Source: Gelidibacter maritimus
GTDB lineage: Bacteria > Bacteroidota > Bacteroidia > Flavobacteriales > Flavobacteriaceae
Direction: 5' to 3'
DNA: 64,000 nt
NCBI RefSeq assembly: GCF_014062315.1
Contig: NZ_JACGLT010000002.1
Location: forward strand, 434,001 to 498,000
Made by a program: the position numbers and the translations under genes. The notes under the pieces were generated by a model that ran no database searches, was not told the origin of the DNA, and saw only the letters and a program-made list of their open reading frames with translations. Position 1 is the first letter of the stretch. Each line of letters begins with the position of its first letter. Positions 26,997-36,171 of the stretch are shown here, in pieces.

Positions 26997-27685
26997 TATA
27001 AACCTTGAATGAGTTTATACTTCATCTCGGCCAACTTCCAATCTGTTTCAGTGTCTATATCTTGAGCTTCCAGTTGCGAGATGATAATGGCCCCTGAGTT
27101 ATTGGTAAGCAGTCTTTGTTTTGTGCTAAATGCAGATTCCTTTAACCAATAAAACTGACCGGAATCATGGTACCTTGGAACTAAGTCTTGAGATCGCGTA
27201 TTCAAATGTTGGTCATAAATCATAGTTACTCTATGATTGTCCATTTGAAGGGCTCGCTGAATGGGAAATGAAAACTCTAAAACGGGAAACACACTATCAA
27301 GATCATTTTCAACTAGTTTAGAATACGCTGCTGCAAGTTTAGATGGTGTTAAAAAAGGGGCTGTCGGTAAAATACAACAGATGTTTTCAAAAACTTTAGT
27401 CTTTTTTAAGTACTCCTGGCGTACTTCTTCAACAACGTCAGCCAAAACTGCGTAATCATTGGAATTTTCAGCACTTCTCAAAAAAGGCACGTTCGCACCA
27501 TAAGTTTTAGCAACTTTAGCAATTTCATTATCGTCTGTAGATACCATAACTTCATCAAACAATTTACTGTTTAATGCCGCCTCAATAGAATATGCTATAA
27601 TAGGCTTTCCTAGAAAATGCTTAATATTTTTTCTTGGTATACGTTTACTTCCTCCTCTTGCAGGTATAATTGCTAAATTACCCAT
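26996..27685 (-). CDS. pseF: Pseudaminic acid cytidylyltransferase
   Basis: A 229-residue CMP-sugar synthetase of the NeuA/PseF type: AIIPARGGSKRIPRKNIK is the CTP-binding signature, followed by GKPIIAYSIEAAL, VSTDDNEIA, ILPTAPF and the PRYHDSGQFYWL motif characteristic of the PseF branch. It activates the nonulosonate as the CMP-sugar donor. Overlaps pseC by 8 bp. Confidence 0.88.
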   Translation of the reverse strand: MGNLAIIPARGGSKRIPRKNIKHFLGKPIIAYSIEAALNSKLFDEVMVSTDDNEIAKVAKTYGANVPFLRSAENSNDYAVLADVVEEVRQEYLKKTKVFENICCILPTAPFLTPSKLAAAYSKLVENDLDSVFPVLEFSFPIQRALQMDNHRVTMIYDQHLNTRSQDLVPRYHDSGQFYWLKESAFSTKQRLLTNNSGAIIISQLEAQDIDTETDWKLAEMKYKLIQGL

Positions 27686-28826
27686 TGGTATAAGATAACA
27701 CTTTTTCTATTACAAAGTTTTGCTCATCATCTGTTAAACTAGGGTACATTGGCAAACTAATACATTTAGAATAATAGTTTTCAGCAGATGTTAGATCAGC
27801 CGCTTGATAACCAATTTCTTTATAATAAGGTAGCGTATGAACTGGAATATAATGTATTTGAGCAAAAACATTTTGACTTCTTAAAAAGTCATATAATCCT
27901 TTCCTGTCATCGACTTCAATAACAAATAAATGATGCGCATTGAGCGTATTTTCGGGCAAACTTTGAAACTTTATTTTACCTTTAAAAGCATTTTTATACG
28001 TATTTGCTATTTGGTTTCTTCTGGCTACCCCGTCTTTATTTTTGGCGAGTTGTGTAATTCCCAAAGCTGATTGTATGTCAGTCAACCTATAATTATAACC
28101 AAGTGCTTGCATCTCATAAAACCAACCGCCATGATCTTCAGTCATATCTTCTTTGGTAATTCCGTGAGTCCTCAATAGAGAAATTTTTTTGTAAAGTTCT
28201 TCTGAATTGGTCGTCACCATGCCTCCTTCACCACAAGCAATATGCTTTACTGGGTGAAATGAAAAAACACCAATATCAGCATAAGCTCCATTGCCACACC
28301 TTTGCTTCTTTCCAGTTGAGTCCATAAAGTAGCCTCCAGGTGCATGACAAGCATCTTCTATAATCCAGAGGCCATGATCATCCGCTAATCTTCTGAAAGC
28401 CTCTAAATTAATTGGTAAGCCAGCAAAATCCACTGGAATGATTCCTTTAAAAAAGCCTTTGGGTTTACTTTCAATAAGCTTCTTGGTACTATCAAGAGAA
28501 AGCAAATAAGTATCAGGGTCTATATCAGCAAACCAAACCTCACCTCCCGCATATCTTATACAGTTGGCAGAGGCAGCAAAAGTGATGGGTGTTGTAATAA
28601 CACGTTCACCAGGTTTTAAATCTAGAGCCAATACTGAGAGATGCAATCCCGATGTGGCATTATTGACCGCTACGGCATATTTGGCACCAATATAATCTGC
28701 AAACTTATCTTCAAACTCCTTCACCTTTGGTCCTTGGGTCAAAAAATCGGCAGTTAATGTTTCTACAACAGCATCAATGTCATCTTGTTGAATGAGCTGT
28801 CTTCCGTAAGGTATCGCGTTCTTCAT
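27678..28826 (-). CDS. pseC: UDP-4-amino-4,6-dideoxy-N-acetyl-altrosamine transaminase
   Basis: A 382-residue DegT/DnrJ/EryC1 aminotransferase. The PLP lysine is Lys194 in FSFHPVKHIACGEGG; NNATSGLHLSVLAL, TTPITFAASAN and IIEDACHAPG are typical of PseC, which aminates the 4-keto sugar made by PseB. Full length. It begins 5 bp after the pseB stop. Confidence 0.9.
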   Translation of the reverse strand: MKNAIPYGRQLIQQDDIDAVVETLTADFLTQGPKVKEFEDKFADYIGAKYAVAVNNATSGLHLSVLALDLKPGERVITTPITFAASANCIRYAGGEVWFADIDPDTYLLSLDSTKKLIESKPKGFFKGIIPVDFAGLPINLEAFRRLADDHGLWIIEDACHAPGGYFMDSTGKKQRCGNGAYADIGVFSFHPVKHIACGEGGMVTTNSEELYKKISLLRTHGITKEDMTEDHGGWFYEMQALGYNYRLTDIQSALGITQLAKNKDGVARRNQIANTYKNAFKGKIKFQSLPENTLNAHHLFVIEVDDRKGLYDFLRSQNVFAQIHYIPVHTLPYYKEIGYQAADLTSAENYYSKCISLPMYPSLTDDEQNFVIEKVLSYTNG

Positions 28827-28831
28827 TCCTT

Positions 28832-29845
28832 TTATATGTTAGGATCAACATGCTCTTTTATAAGTTGACGCAAGCTTTCTACAGTTTCCCACTCTTTATT
28901 CTCACCAGAATTATAACTGAAGCCATTGGGTACTTTTTTAGCGTTAAATACTGCCACAAACTCATCCAAGCTCCATTTGTGCGTTGGCGGTAGAATAGTA
29001 TAATATTTACCAAGATCATAGGTATAAAAAGAATCGGAAGATGTAATCATTTCTTCATGAACCTTTTCTCCTGGTCGGATTCCAATTATTGGTTTCTCAC
29101 AATCCTGACCAATTGCATTTGCGACATCCATAATTTTATAAGATGGTATTTTAGGAACAAATAATTCGCCGCCCCAAGCGTGCTCTAAAGCATGCATGAC
29201 CATGTCAACGCCACCTTGAAGTGAGATGTTAAAGCGGGTCATATTTGGGTCTGTTATTGGCAAAACATTTGTTTCTTTCTTCTTATTGATGAAAAAAGGA
29301 ATGACCGATCCGTTAGACCCCATAACATTACCATACCTCACAACGGAAAACCGAATAGGATTTTCACCTCTTATATTATTGGCTGCAATAAATAGTTTAT
29401 CTGACGTAAGTTTGGTAGCTCCATAAAGGTTGATTGGTGCGCAAGCCTTGTCTGTTGAGAGTGCCACCACACGCTCCACTTTAGTTTTAAGACAAGCGTC
29501 AACAACGTTCTCGGCCCCTCCAATATTGGTTTTAATGCATTCATCAGGGTTGTATTCTGCAATATGAACATGTTTCATGGCCGCAGCATGAATGACATAT
29601 TCCACACCTTGAAATGCTCTTAACATCCGATCTTTATCTCTTACATCCCCTATGAAATAGCGAATTTGAGGATATTTTTCAACAGGAAACTCTTGAGCCA
29701 TATGGAACTGTTTCTGTTCATCTCTAGAATAGATAATGAGTCTTCTAATATCAGGATACTGAGAAAGAATATGGTGGGTTAAAGCCTTTCCTAAAGAACC
29801 TGTTCCGCCAGTAATTAATAGCGATTTCCCTTTTAGTGTAAACAT
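28832..29845 (-). CDS. pseB: UDP-N-acetylglucosamine 4,6-dehydratase (inverting)
   Basis: A 337-residue SDR of the FlaA1/PseB group that commits UDP-GlcNAc to pseudaminate synthesis with C5 inversion. NADP site TGGTGSLGKAL, IHAAAMKHV with the catalytic Met-Lys, and STDKACAPINLYGATKL, where the usual SDR Tyr and Lys fall in the LYGATK block. First gene of the operon that runs down to at least the second beta-helix lipoprotein, with a good promoter at 29872-29901. Confidence 0.9.
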   Translation of the reverse strand: MFTLKGKSLLITGGTGSLGKALTHHILSQYPDIRRLIIYSRDEQKQFHMAQEFPVEKYPQIRYFIGDVRDKDRMLRAFQGVEYVIHAAAMKHVHIAEYNPDECIKTNIGGAENVVDACLKTKVERVVALSTDKACAPINLYGATKLTSDKLFIAANNIRGENPIRFSVVRYGNVMGSNGSVIPFFINKKKETNVLPITDPNMTRFNISLQGGVDMVMHALEHAWGGELFVPKIPSYKIMDVANAIGQDCEKPIIGIRPGEKVHEEMITSSDSFYTYDLGKYYTILPPTHKWSLDEFVAVFNAKKVPNGFSYNSGENKEWETVESLRQLIKEHVDPNI

Positions 29846-29871
29846 TAAGTTGGTTTTAAATTACGTCTTGG

Positions 29872-29901
29872 CAAAAGTACGATAGTATTCTATTTTAGCA
29901 A
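29872..29901 (-). promoter_or_regulatory. Bacteroidota-type promoter of the pse operon
   Basis: On the - strand: TTG (29901-29899), 19-bp spacer, TACTTTTG (29879-29872), which ends 26 bp before the pseB ATG. Both boxes and the spacing match the TTG / TAnnTTTG consensus, making this the clearest promoter inside the polysaccharide locus. Confidence 0.65.
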
Positions 29902-30068
29902 CAAAAATAGTTGATAATAGATGTATTAGACCCCTGATAATAACCTCCGAATGAAAGCTATATAAGAATCAAATGGTTGTTGATTTCGAAGTAATGACAA
30001 TCATTTTAAATCATAAAAAACCAAGTGTTTTATCTCGAAAGTAATACGGTTAGGTTACTTATATAAGA

Positions 30069-30932
30069 TTAGCTATCTTCAAAATTCTGAATTGCCTTAC
30101 TTAAGCTGTCTTTCCAAAATGGAATTGCAATATCCATCTCTTCTGATGCCTTGGAGGTGTCCAAAACGCTATAAGCTGGTCTTTTAGCCAAAGTAATGTA
30201 ATCTCTTGAAAAAATTGGTTCTAAAATAACAGAGCTGTGAGTCTGCTCAAAAATAGCCTTTGCAAACTCAAACCAACTGACTTCTCCATGATTGGCGAAA
30301 TGGAAAATACCGTAATTCGATGTATCATCCAGTATTAGTTTTATAAGGGCTTCTGCTATATCTCCCGCATAAGTAGGTGTTCCAATTTGATCATCAACAA
30401 CCCGTATGAGCTCTTTTTCTGAAGACAACCTCAACATCGTTTTCATAAAGTTATGTCCAAATTCAGAATATAACCAAGAGGTTCTTATAATAAAAAAATT
30501 GTCAAAAATAGAGGCAATCTCGGCTTCACCTTGCAACTTGGTTCTACCATAAGTATTAATTGGATTGGTTATATCCGTTTCAGTATAAGGTTTATTGCTC
30601 TGGCCGTCAAAGACGAAATCTGTAGAGATGTGAATTAATTTCACATTATATACCTGACAAGCCTTAGCAATATTTTTCGCACCCAAAACGTTGATTTGAT
30701 AAGCCTGATCCTGATTTACCTCAGCCTTATCTACATTTGTGTAGGCCGCGCAATTTATACACCAATCTATTTTATTTGTCTTAAAAAAGGATAAGACGTG
30801 CTCTGAATTTGTTATGTCTAGCATGTTTTTGTCACAAAACAGAAACTCTAAGGATGACTGCTGTAGCGCTATAGATTGAATAGATTGACCTAATTGTCCA
30901 CTCCCTCCGGTGACGAGAACTCGAGTTTTCAT
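30069..30932 (-). CDS. rfbD: dTDP-4-dehydrorhamnose reductase
   Basis: A 287-residue SDR for the last step of dTDP-L-rhamnose synthesis. GGSGQLGQSI at the N terminus, ISTDFVFDG, YGRTKLQGE (catalytic Tyr and Lys) and IRTSWLYSEFGHNF are the RmlD signatures. Overlaps rfbC by 4 bp. It is the last gene of the Wzz-like/rfbBACD group; a 223-bp gap with the pse promoter follows. Confidence 0.93.
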   Translation of the reverse strand: MKTRVLVTGGSGQLGQSIQSIALQQSSLEFLFCDKNMLDITNSEHVLSFFKTNKIDWCINCAAYTNVDKAEVNQDQAYQINVLGAKNIAKACQVYNVKLIHISTDFVFDGQSNKPYTETDITNPINTYGRTKLQGEAEIASIFDNFFIIRTSWLYSEFGHNFMKTMLRLSSEKELIRVVDDQIGTPTYAGDIAEALIKLILDDTSNYGIFHFANHGEVSWFEFAKAIFEQTHSSVILEPIFSRDYITLAKRPAYSVLDTSKASEEMDIAIPFWKDSLSKAIQNFEDS

Positions 30933-31474
30933 TTGATCAAATTTTCGAAGAGTGGAAGCACTTTATCTTTATCGGAAATAATCATTTGATTTTCAGGAAA
31001 CTGCCAATCGATATTTATTGATTGGTCATTAAAAATGATACCTCTTTCTGAAGGTTTATGATAATAATTATCACATTTATAGGAAAAGATAGTATGATCC
31101 TCCAAAACCAGAAACCCATGTGCAAAACCACGTGGAATATATACTTGCCGATTATTCTCAGCACTTAATACAACAGAAAAGTGCTGACCAAAAGTACTGG
31201 AATGAGGTCTAATATCAACGGCTACGTCCAATACGCTACCTGTAACTACCCTCACCAATTTGGCTTGCTCAAAATCTCCTGTTTGGAAATGTAATCCTCT
31301 TAAAACACCTTTTTGAGATATAGACTGGTTATCTTGAACAAAATCAATTGATACTCCGGTTAACTTAAAGAATTGTCTCTTGTTGAACGTTTCAAAAAAA
31401 ACACCCCGGTCATCTGCAAAGACTTTCGGCTTCATTAAATAACAGTCATTTAAGTATGTTTGCTCTATTTCCAA
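30929..31474 (-). CDS. rfbC: dTDP-4-dehydrorhamnose 3,5-epimerase
   Basis: A 181-residue cupin of the RmlC family: KPKVFADDRGVFFETF, the catalytic His in RGLHFQ, and VYIPRGFAHGFLVLED. The reading frame has no ATG before the conserved N terminus; TTG at 31474 is the only start compatible with family length, because an in-frame stop lies at 31487-31489. The ATG at codon 14 would cut the first beta-strand. Confidence 0.92.
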   Translation of the reverse strand: MEIEQTYLNDCYLMKPKVFADDRGVFFETFNKRQFFKLTGVSIDFVQDNQSISQKGVLRGLHFQTGDFEQAKLVRVVTGSVLDVAVDIRPHSSTFGQHFSVVLSAENNRQVYIPRGFAHGFLVLEDHTIFSYKCDNYYHKPSERGIIFNDQSINIDWQFPENQMIISDKDKVLPLFENLIK

Positions 31475-31481
31475 TAGCTGA

Positions 31482-32339
31482 TTATTTTAATTCTAACAAA
31501 TGCTTTCCGTATCCACTTTTTAAAAGAGGCTCTGCCAAAATGTGCAATTGGGTTTTATCAATAAACCCCATTTTATAAGCTGCCTCTTCAATTGAACCTA
31601 TTTTGAGGCCTTGACGTTCTTCTATAACCTGAACAAATTGCGATGCTTGCATAAGCGATTTAAACGTACCGGTGTCTAGCCACGCCGTTCCACGATCTAA
31701 AATACTGACGCTTAATTTTCCTTCTTTTAAATAGGCCTGATTGATATCGGTTATTTCAAGTTCACCCCTTTTACTCGGTTTGATATGCTTCACAATGTCA
31801 ACGACTGAATTGTCATAAAAATAAATTCCCGGAACCGCATAATTGGACTTCGGGGATTTAGGCTTTTCTTCTATGGAAATAGCATTTCCACAATCATCAA
31901 ACTCAACCACACCATAACGTTCTGGATCATTGACATGATAGGCATAAATAATACCGCCTTCCGGACTACTATTAGCTTGCAATAATTCAGACAATCCTGA
32001 ACCATAAAAAATATTATCACCCAAGATCAGTGCAACTTTATCTGTACCAATAAAATCCGCCCCTATAATAAAAGCTTCTGCAAGTCCATTCGGCGCCTCT
32101 TGCACCGCGTATTCAAATCTACAACCATACTTTTTGCCATCTCCTAAAAGTTCTTTAAAAAGCGGCAAATCTTTCGGTGTCGAAATTATGAGAATCTCAT
32201 TGATACCCGAATACATTAATGTTGATAAGGGATAATAAATCATGGGTTTGTCATAAATAGGCATTAATTGCTTACTTACAGACAAGGTCAACGGATGTAA
32301 ACGTGTACCAGAACCCCCAGCTAATATTATTCCTTTCAT
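31482..32339 (-). CDS. rfbA: Glucose-1-phosphate thymidylyltransferase
   Basis: About 285 residues from the ATG at 32339, which gives the classic N terminus [18 protein letters not shown]; a longer frame from 32381 adds 14 non-conserved residues overlapping rfbB and is rejected. [20 protein letters not shown] and [13 protein letters not shown] are RmlA signatures. It makes dTDP-glucose for rhamnose. One base separates its ATG from the rfbB stop. Confidence 0.93.
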   Translation of the reverse strand: MKGIILAGGSGTRLHPLTLSVSKQLMPIYDKPMIYYPLSTLMYSGINEILIISTPKDLPLFKELLGDGKKYGCRFEYAVQEAPNGLAEAFIIGADFIGTDKVALILGDNIFYGSGLSELLQANSSPEGGIIYAYHVNDPERYGVVEFDDCGNAISIEEKPKSPKSNYAVPGIYFYDNSVVDIVKHIKPSKRGELEITDINQAYLKEGKLSVSILDRGTAWLDTGTFKSLMQASQFVQVIEERQGLKIGSIEEAAYKMGFIDKTQLHILAEPLLKSGYGKHLLELK

Positions 32340-32340
32340 T

Positions 32341-33396
32341 TCAACTGTATTGCTGTTTATAATAATTTTGATAGGCACCACTCGTCACACTTTTTAACCA
32401 CGCTTCATTATCCAAATACCAGCGAATTGTTTTTTTCAATCCTTCTTCAAATGTTAGAGAAGGTGTCCACCCCAATTCATTCTTGATTTTTGTAGCGTCA
32501 ATAGCATACCTAAAATCATGTCCCGGACGGTCTTTTACATAAGTGATCAGTTTTTCAGAAGTGCCTTTTTCTCGATTCAATTCTACATCCATTTGACGAC
32601 ATAATAATTTAACCAATTCGATATTTTTCCACTCATTAAATCCGCCAATATTATACGTCTCACCATATTTTCCGTTATGAAATGCGACATCAATGGCATG
32701 TGCATGATCTAAAACATAGAGCCAATCTCGTGTATAATTACCATCGCCATACACCGGTAATGGTTTATTATGAATGATATTATTTATAAACAGCGGAATT
32801 AATTTTTCAGGAAACTGATTCGGGCCATAATTATTGGAACAGTTGGATATGATATATGGCAATCCATAAGTTTCGCCGTAGGCCCTTACAAAATGATCTG
32901 AACTTGCTTTAGATGCGGAATAAGGCGAATTGGGGTCATAGGATGTCTCTTCCGTGAAAAGACCGTCTTGACCCAAGCTGCCATAGACTTCATCTGTGCT
33001 GATGTGATAAAAAAGCTTATCATTGAAATTATCTTTCCAAAGTCCCTTAAAAGCATTGAGCAAATTAATGGTGCCCATAACATTTGTTTTAACAAAAGCC
33101 ATCGGATCTGTTATAGATCGATCCACGTGAGACTCTGCAGCCAAATGAATAACCTTATCAAATTTATAGCTTTCAAATAAAGAGTCAACAAAAGCCGATT
33201 GCGCTATATCACCTTTTATAAAATGATAGTTAGGAGCATTTTCAACATCTTTAAGATTCTCCAGATTTCCTGCATAAGTAAGGTTATCGAGATTATAAAT
33301 TTGATAATCTGAGTATTTATGTAAAAACAATCTAACTACATGAGACCCAATAAAACCAGCGCCTCCAGTAATTAAAATTGAAGTTTTATCTACCAT
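32341..33396 (-). CDS. rfbB: dTDP-glucose 4,6-dehydratase
   Basis: About 351 residues from the ATG at 33396, giving [21 protein letters not shown]; the longer frame from 33429 only extends into the upstream gene. [22 protein letters not shown] with the catalytic Asp-Glu, and [15 protein letters not shown] with Tyr and Lys are RmlB signatures. Starts within the last 11 bp of the Wzz-like gene, so the two are coupled. Confidence 0.94.
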   Translation of the reverse strand: MVDKTSILITGGAGFIGSHVVRLFLHKYSDYQIYNLDNLTYAGNLENLKDVENAPNYHFIKGDIAQSAFVDSLFESYKFDKVIHLAAESHVDRSITDPMAFVKTNVMGTINLLNAFKGLWKDNFNDKLFYHISTDEVYGSLGQDGLFTEETSYDPNSPYSASKASSDHFVRAYGETYGLPYIISNCSNNYGPNQFPEKLIPLFINNIIHNKPLPVYGDGNYTRDWLYVLDHAHAIDVAFHNGKYGETYNIGGFNEWKNIELVKLLCRQMDVELNREKGTSEKLITYVKDRPGHDFRYAIDATKIKNELGWTPSLTFEEGLKKTIRWYLDNEAWLKSVTSGAYQNYYKQQYS

Positions 33397-34447
33397 AACC
33401 TCTAACAAATTTAATAGTTCGGCTAACAATAAATATTATAGTTAATACAATAAACCCGATCAAAGGAAATAGAATAACATATTTTTCCGTGAATTTGGCG
33501 GTTTTTGCGCCAACCTCTTGAAAACCGGAAACCATGTCAAAATACGTATCACGTTGTACTTTTACTTCTTCCAACCGCGTTAATCTTTCTCTTAATTCAA
33601 TTTCTCTTTCGAGTAACTCAAATTCTTTGGTTTTAGATTTGCTTTCAGGTTCTAATGAAAGACCTTCTCCAAAACTGATTTTGGTTGCGCCTTTACGGGA
33701 TTCTTCTTGTAGAACTGAGATATAAACTTTGCTAAGCGAATCGACCGCATTTAAAGTCGCCAGAATGTTTGATTTTTGAATTTCAAGCAACGTATCTCTT
33801 TTCTGTTTCAAGCGCTCGGAATATTCATTTTTAAATGTGCTATTTAAGCCCTTTTCCAAACTTTTAAAAATATCCTTTTTGGTCGATTCAACATTAATCT
33901 CAAAAAGATCTCCTGTAAAGATATCTCTATTTTCAATAAACTCATTATAGGTAAAAGTTGTAGCGCTTAATGAATCTATAGACTCAAGAAATTCACCATA
34001 GGCCTTTACTTTTTCATTATCACTTTCTGGTCCGGGTTGTACGTCAAAAGACCTGAGTTCTTTAGCCGATTCTTCAGAAATATCAAAGATAGTTGACAAC
34101 TCTGTATAACCTTGGGTACTAATCAGTGTATTGAAGTAGTTAATATTACTGACCAATTGGTATTTAGAATCAAAGTAAGGTTTGACCAACATTTGGGAAG
34201 TGTATACGTCTACCTTCCGTTTCTCCATCAAAAATCCTAATACAGAAGCAATGATCATCACTACCAGGATCAGTTTAAAGTTGTCAATGACAACTTTTAA
34301 AACAAATATAATAAAGCTAAATATGGCAGTAAGTATAGAGCCTATAAACCGGAAAAAACGCTCAAAAAGCCTTCCAATTGCATTAAATAATTGGCCCAAA
34401 TCAACCTCATCACTTTGGGGCTGATTTTTTCTTAAATCTTCATTCAT
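33386..34447 (-). CDS. Wzz-like chain-length/co-polymerase membrane protein
   Basis: A 353-residue protein with one or two N-terminal membrane helices (about 30-75, including FKLILVVMIIASVLGFLM), a long periplasmic alpha/beta region with coiled-coil (about 255-305, rich in Glu/Arg/Leu) and a C-terminal helix VILFPLIGFIVLTIIFIVS. This topology is that of Wzz/polysaccharide co-polymerases, but no motif is strongly diagnostic. It precedes rfbB in the same operon, which supports a role in chain-length control. Confidence 0.6.
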   Translation of the reverse strand: MNEDLRKNQPQSDEVDLGQLFNAIGRLFERFFRFIGSILTAIFSFIIFVLKVVIDNFKLILVVMIIASVLGFLMEKRKVDVYTSQMLVKPYFDSKYQLVSNINYFNTLISTQGYTELSTIFDISEESAKELRSFDVQPGPESDNEKVKAYGEFLESIDSLSATTFTYNEFIENRDIFTGDLFEINVESTKKDIFKSLEKGLNSTFKNEYSERLKQKRDTLLEIQKSNILATLNAVDSLSKVYISVLQEESRKGATKISFGEGLSLEPESKSKTKEFELLEREIELRERLTRLEEVKVQRDTYFDMVSGFQEVGAKTAKFTEKYVILFPLIGFIVLTIIFIVSRTIKFVRGYGR

Positions 34448-34456
34448 AGCTTTTAA

Positions 34457-36142
34457 TTAGTTGAATATTTGATGTAATATTTTTCTCGTAATCAAATACG
34501 TTGGTTTTACACCCGATGTTCCCAATCCACCGGAAGCTAAAGTGCTGCCTGTTTCTAAAGGATTATCACTGGCATAATAGGCATATCTTACCTTAACATC
34601 GGGGTTAATACTGCCTCTAACTTTTGAAGCTGCCTGGATTGCCTTTTGGTAATGTGCACCTTCCATTTCCAATCCAATAACATTCCACGTGGAATTGAAA
34701 AAGAATTTTAAGATCTCTTTATTTTGAAGCGAAGTTCCTAATACGGTAATCATGGTCCCTTCATACACATCAATACCATGCCCCTCAAGATCGGATTTGG
34801 AAAGTTGGTTCTCCAACGGGTAATTATCTGCAGTACCTTCAAAAATATGCGCCGACGGAATCATAATATCACCTTTGCCTCCTTCTAAAATTCCGGCTTT
34901 GCCCATAATGGATATAGAATCAATATTTAAATGAATCTGTTTATCCTTTGTTTTAATCGGTTTTAGCAGCTCATCAATAGTTTCGTAAGCTTGTTCTCCA
35001 AAAGCGTAATCCATGACAAAAAGAACAGGTTTTTCTGAATCGTCAAACACCTTAGAAGCTTCCAAATCTGTTTTCTTAAAATCGATCTTGGCCGTATCAA
35101 AAATTTGTACGTCTATATTGGTACCCGAGGTATCTGGAATGTAAATCATACCCTTTGATAAGGCCTCTTTGGTAACTTTATTTCGCATGTCCTGATTTTC
35201 CTTTTGACTTAGCGCTTCATAAACTTCAAAAATGCTCTTTTTAGCAGTCAAGCTCTTTAATGCTTGAGGTGCAAAAATAGAATTCATCACACTGTGCATA
35301 TTTGCACTGATGACGTGGATAGGTCGATCAATTAGTCCATTCTTCATTAAGGCTTCCTTAATCGTATCAGACCAAATTTCGCCATGGATATGATGGCCCA
35401 AACGCTCTCGAAGCACTGGGCTAAAAGTTACCGTTCGTCCTTTGTTATTGACCACTTCCTCAATAGCTAGTTTCCCGAGCCAATAGATTAAATGTAAAAA
35501 ACGTTCCGGTTGGTCAGGTAAGGCAAAAGAACTGTACATTGTGGTCAGTTCATTAAAGGTCCTGCCCAAAATATTTGCAGTATGTGCAATGGCAATCTCA
35601 CGCTCTTCTTGTGTCAATTCCTGGTTGGAAAGCACCGCTTTCTCCAGTTTTAACCAATCACGCGTTGTTGTCCCCTCTTCATCAATAAGAACCCGCTTGC
35701 TAATTTTGTGAGACTCCACAAACATAAAGGTCAAATGGGTTAAAATATCATAGATTTCTGAACGACCACGTGTGATCTCTATATTCATCTGCTCTTTATC
35801 AATCCGGAAACAATTTCGTCTTCTTTTTGGAGGAATAATGGCTTTAAAATGTGAATTGGTATACCCCTCATCACTCGTCAAGTTAATAAAAGTGCATTCT
35901 TCAATCCCGTATGGCAGTCTATCAACAACATAAAGCAGACCTTCCAACTCTGCTTTTTCATCTCCAATGGACCCATAAATTTCAGGTCTTAAAAGTAATA
36001 ATGACTCCCGAAGGGTTTCGCCAGAAACGCCCATAGGTTTGTAAAAACCACGATTAAACAAATGGCGCATTGTAATATACATTCTCTCAATGGCATTTGA
36101 GCTTTCCTGAGCTCTCGTCCTGGCATGATGCTTTTTATTCAT
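34457..36142 (-). CDS. DUF6909 family protein with nucleoside-phosphorylase-like C terminus
   Basis: A 561-residue cytoplasmic protein assigned to the Flavobacteriia DUF6909 family from memory of its neighbours and size. The C-terminal part carries GLEMEGAHYQKAIQAA (Glu-Met-Glu at 492-494) and YYASDNPLETG, which look like the EMEG ribose-binding motif and Asp of purine nucleoside phosphorylases / MTA nucleosidases. The N-terminal 200 residues are helical and unassigned. Substrate unknown. It lies between GH3 (29 bp) and the Wzz-like gene (9 bp), so it is transcribed into the polysaccharide locus although probably not part of it. Confidence 0.65.
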   Translation of the reverse strand: MNKKHHARTRAQESSNAIERMYITMRHLFNRGFYKPMGVSGETLRESLLLLRPEIYGSIGDEKAELEGLLYVVDRLPYGIEECTFINLTSDEGYTNSHFKAIIPPKRRRNCFRIDKEQMNIEITRGRSEIYDILTHLTFMFVESHKISKRVLIDEEGTTTRDWLKLEKAVLSNQELTQEEREIAIAHTANILGRTFNELTTMYSSFALPDQPERFLHLIYWLGKLAIEEVVNNKGRTVTFSPVLRERLGHHIHGEIWSDTIKEALMKNGLIDRPIHVISANMHSVMNSIFAPQALKSLTAKKSIFEVYEALSQKENQDMRNKVTKEALSKGMIYIPDTSGTNIDVQIFDTAKIDFKKTDLEASKVFDDSEKPVLFVMDYAFGEQAYETIDELLKPIKTKDKQIHLNIDSISIMGKAGILEGGKGDIMIPSAHIFEGTADNYPLENQLSKSDLEGHGIDVYEGTMITVLGTSLQNKEILKFFFNSTWNVIGLEMEGAHYQKAIQAASKVRGSINPDVKVRYAYYASDNPLETGSTLASGGLGTSGVKPTYLITRKILHQIFN

Positions 36143-36171
36143 AAGTTCGTATTTAGCTGGTAAAGATAGGA

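Noticed and set aside
34682-34695. ATTCCACGTGGAAT, a third parS-like palindrome
   Set aside because: It lies inside the DUF6909 coding sequence, encodes ordinary residues (STWN), and differs from the two mnmG-flanking sites at the outer G and C. It may be chance.
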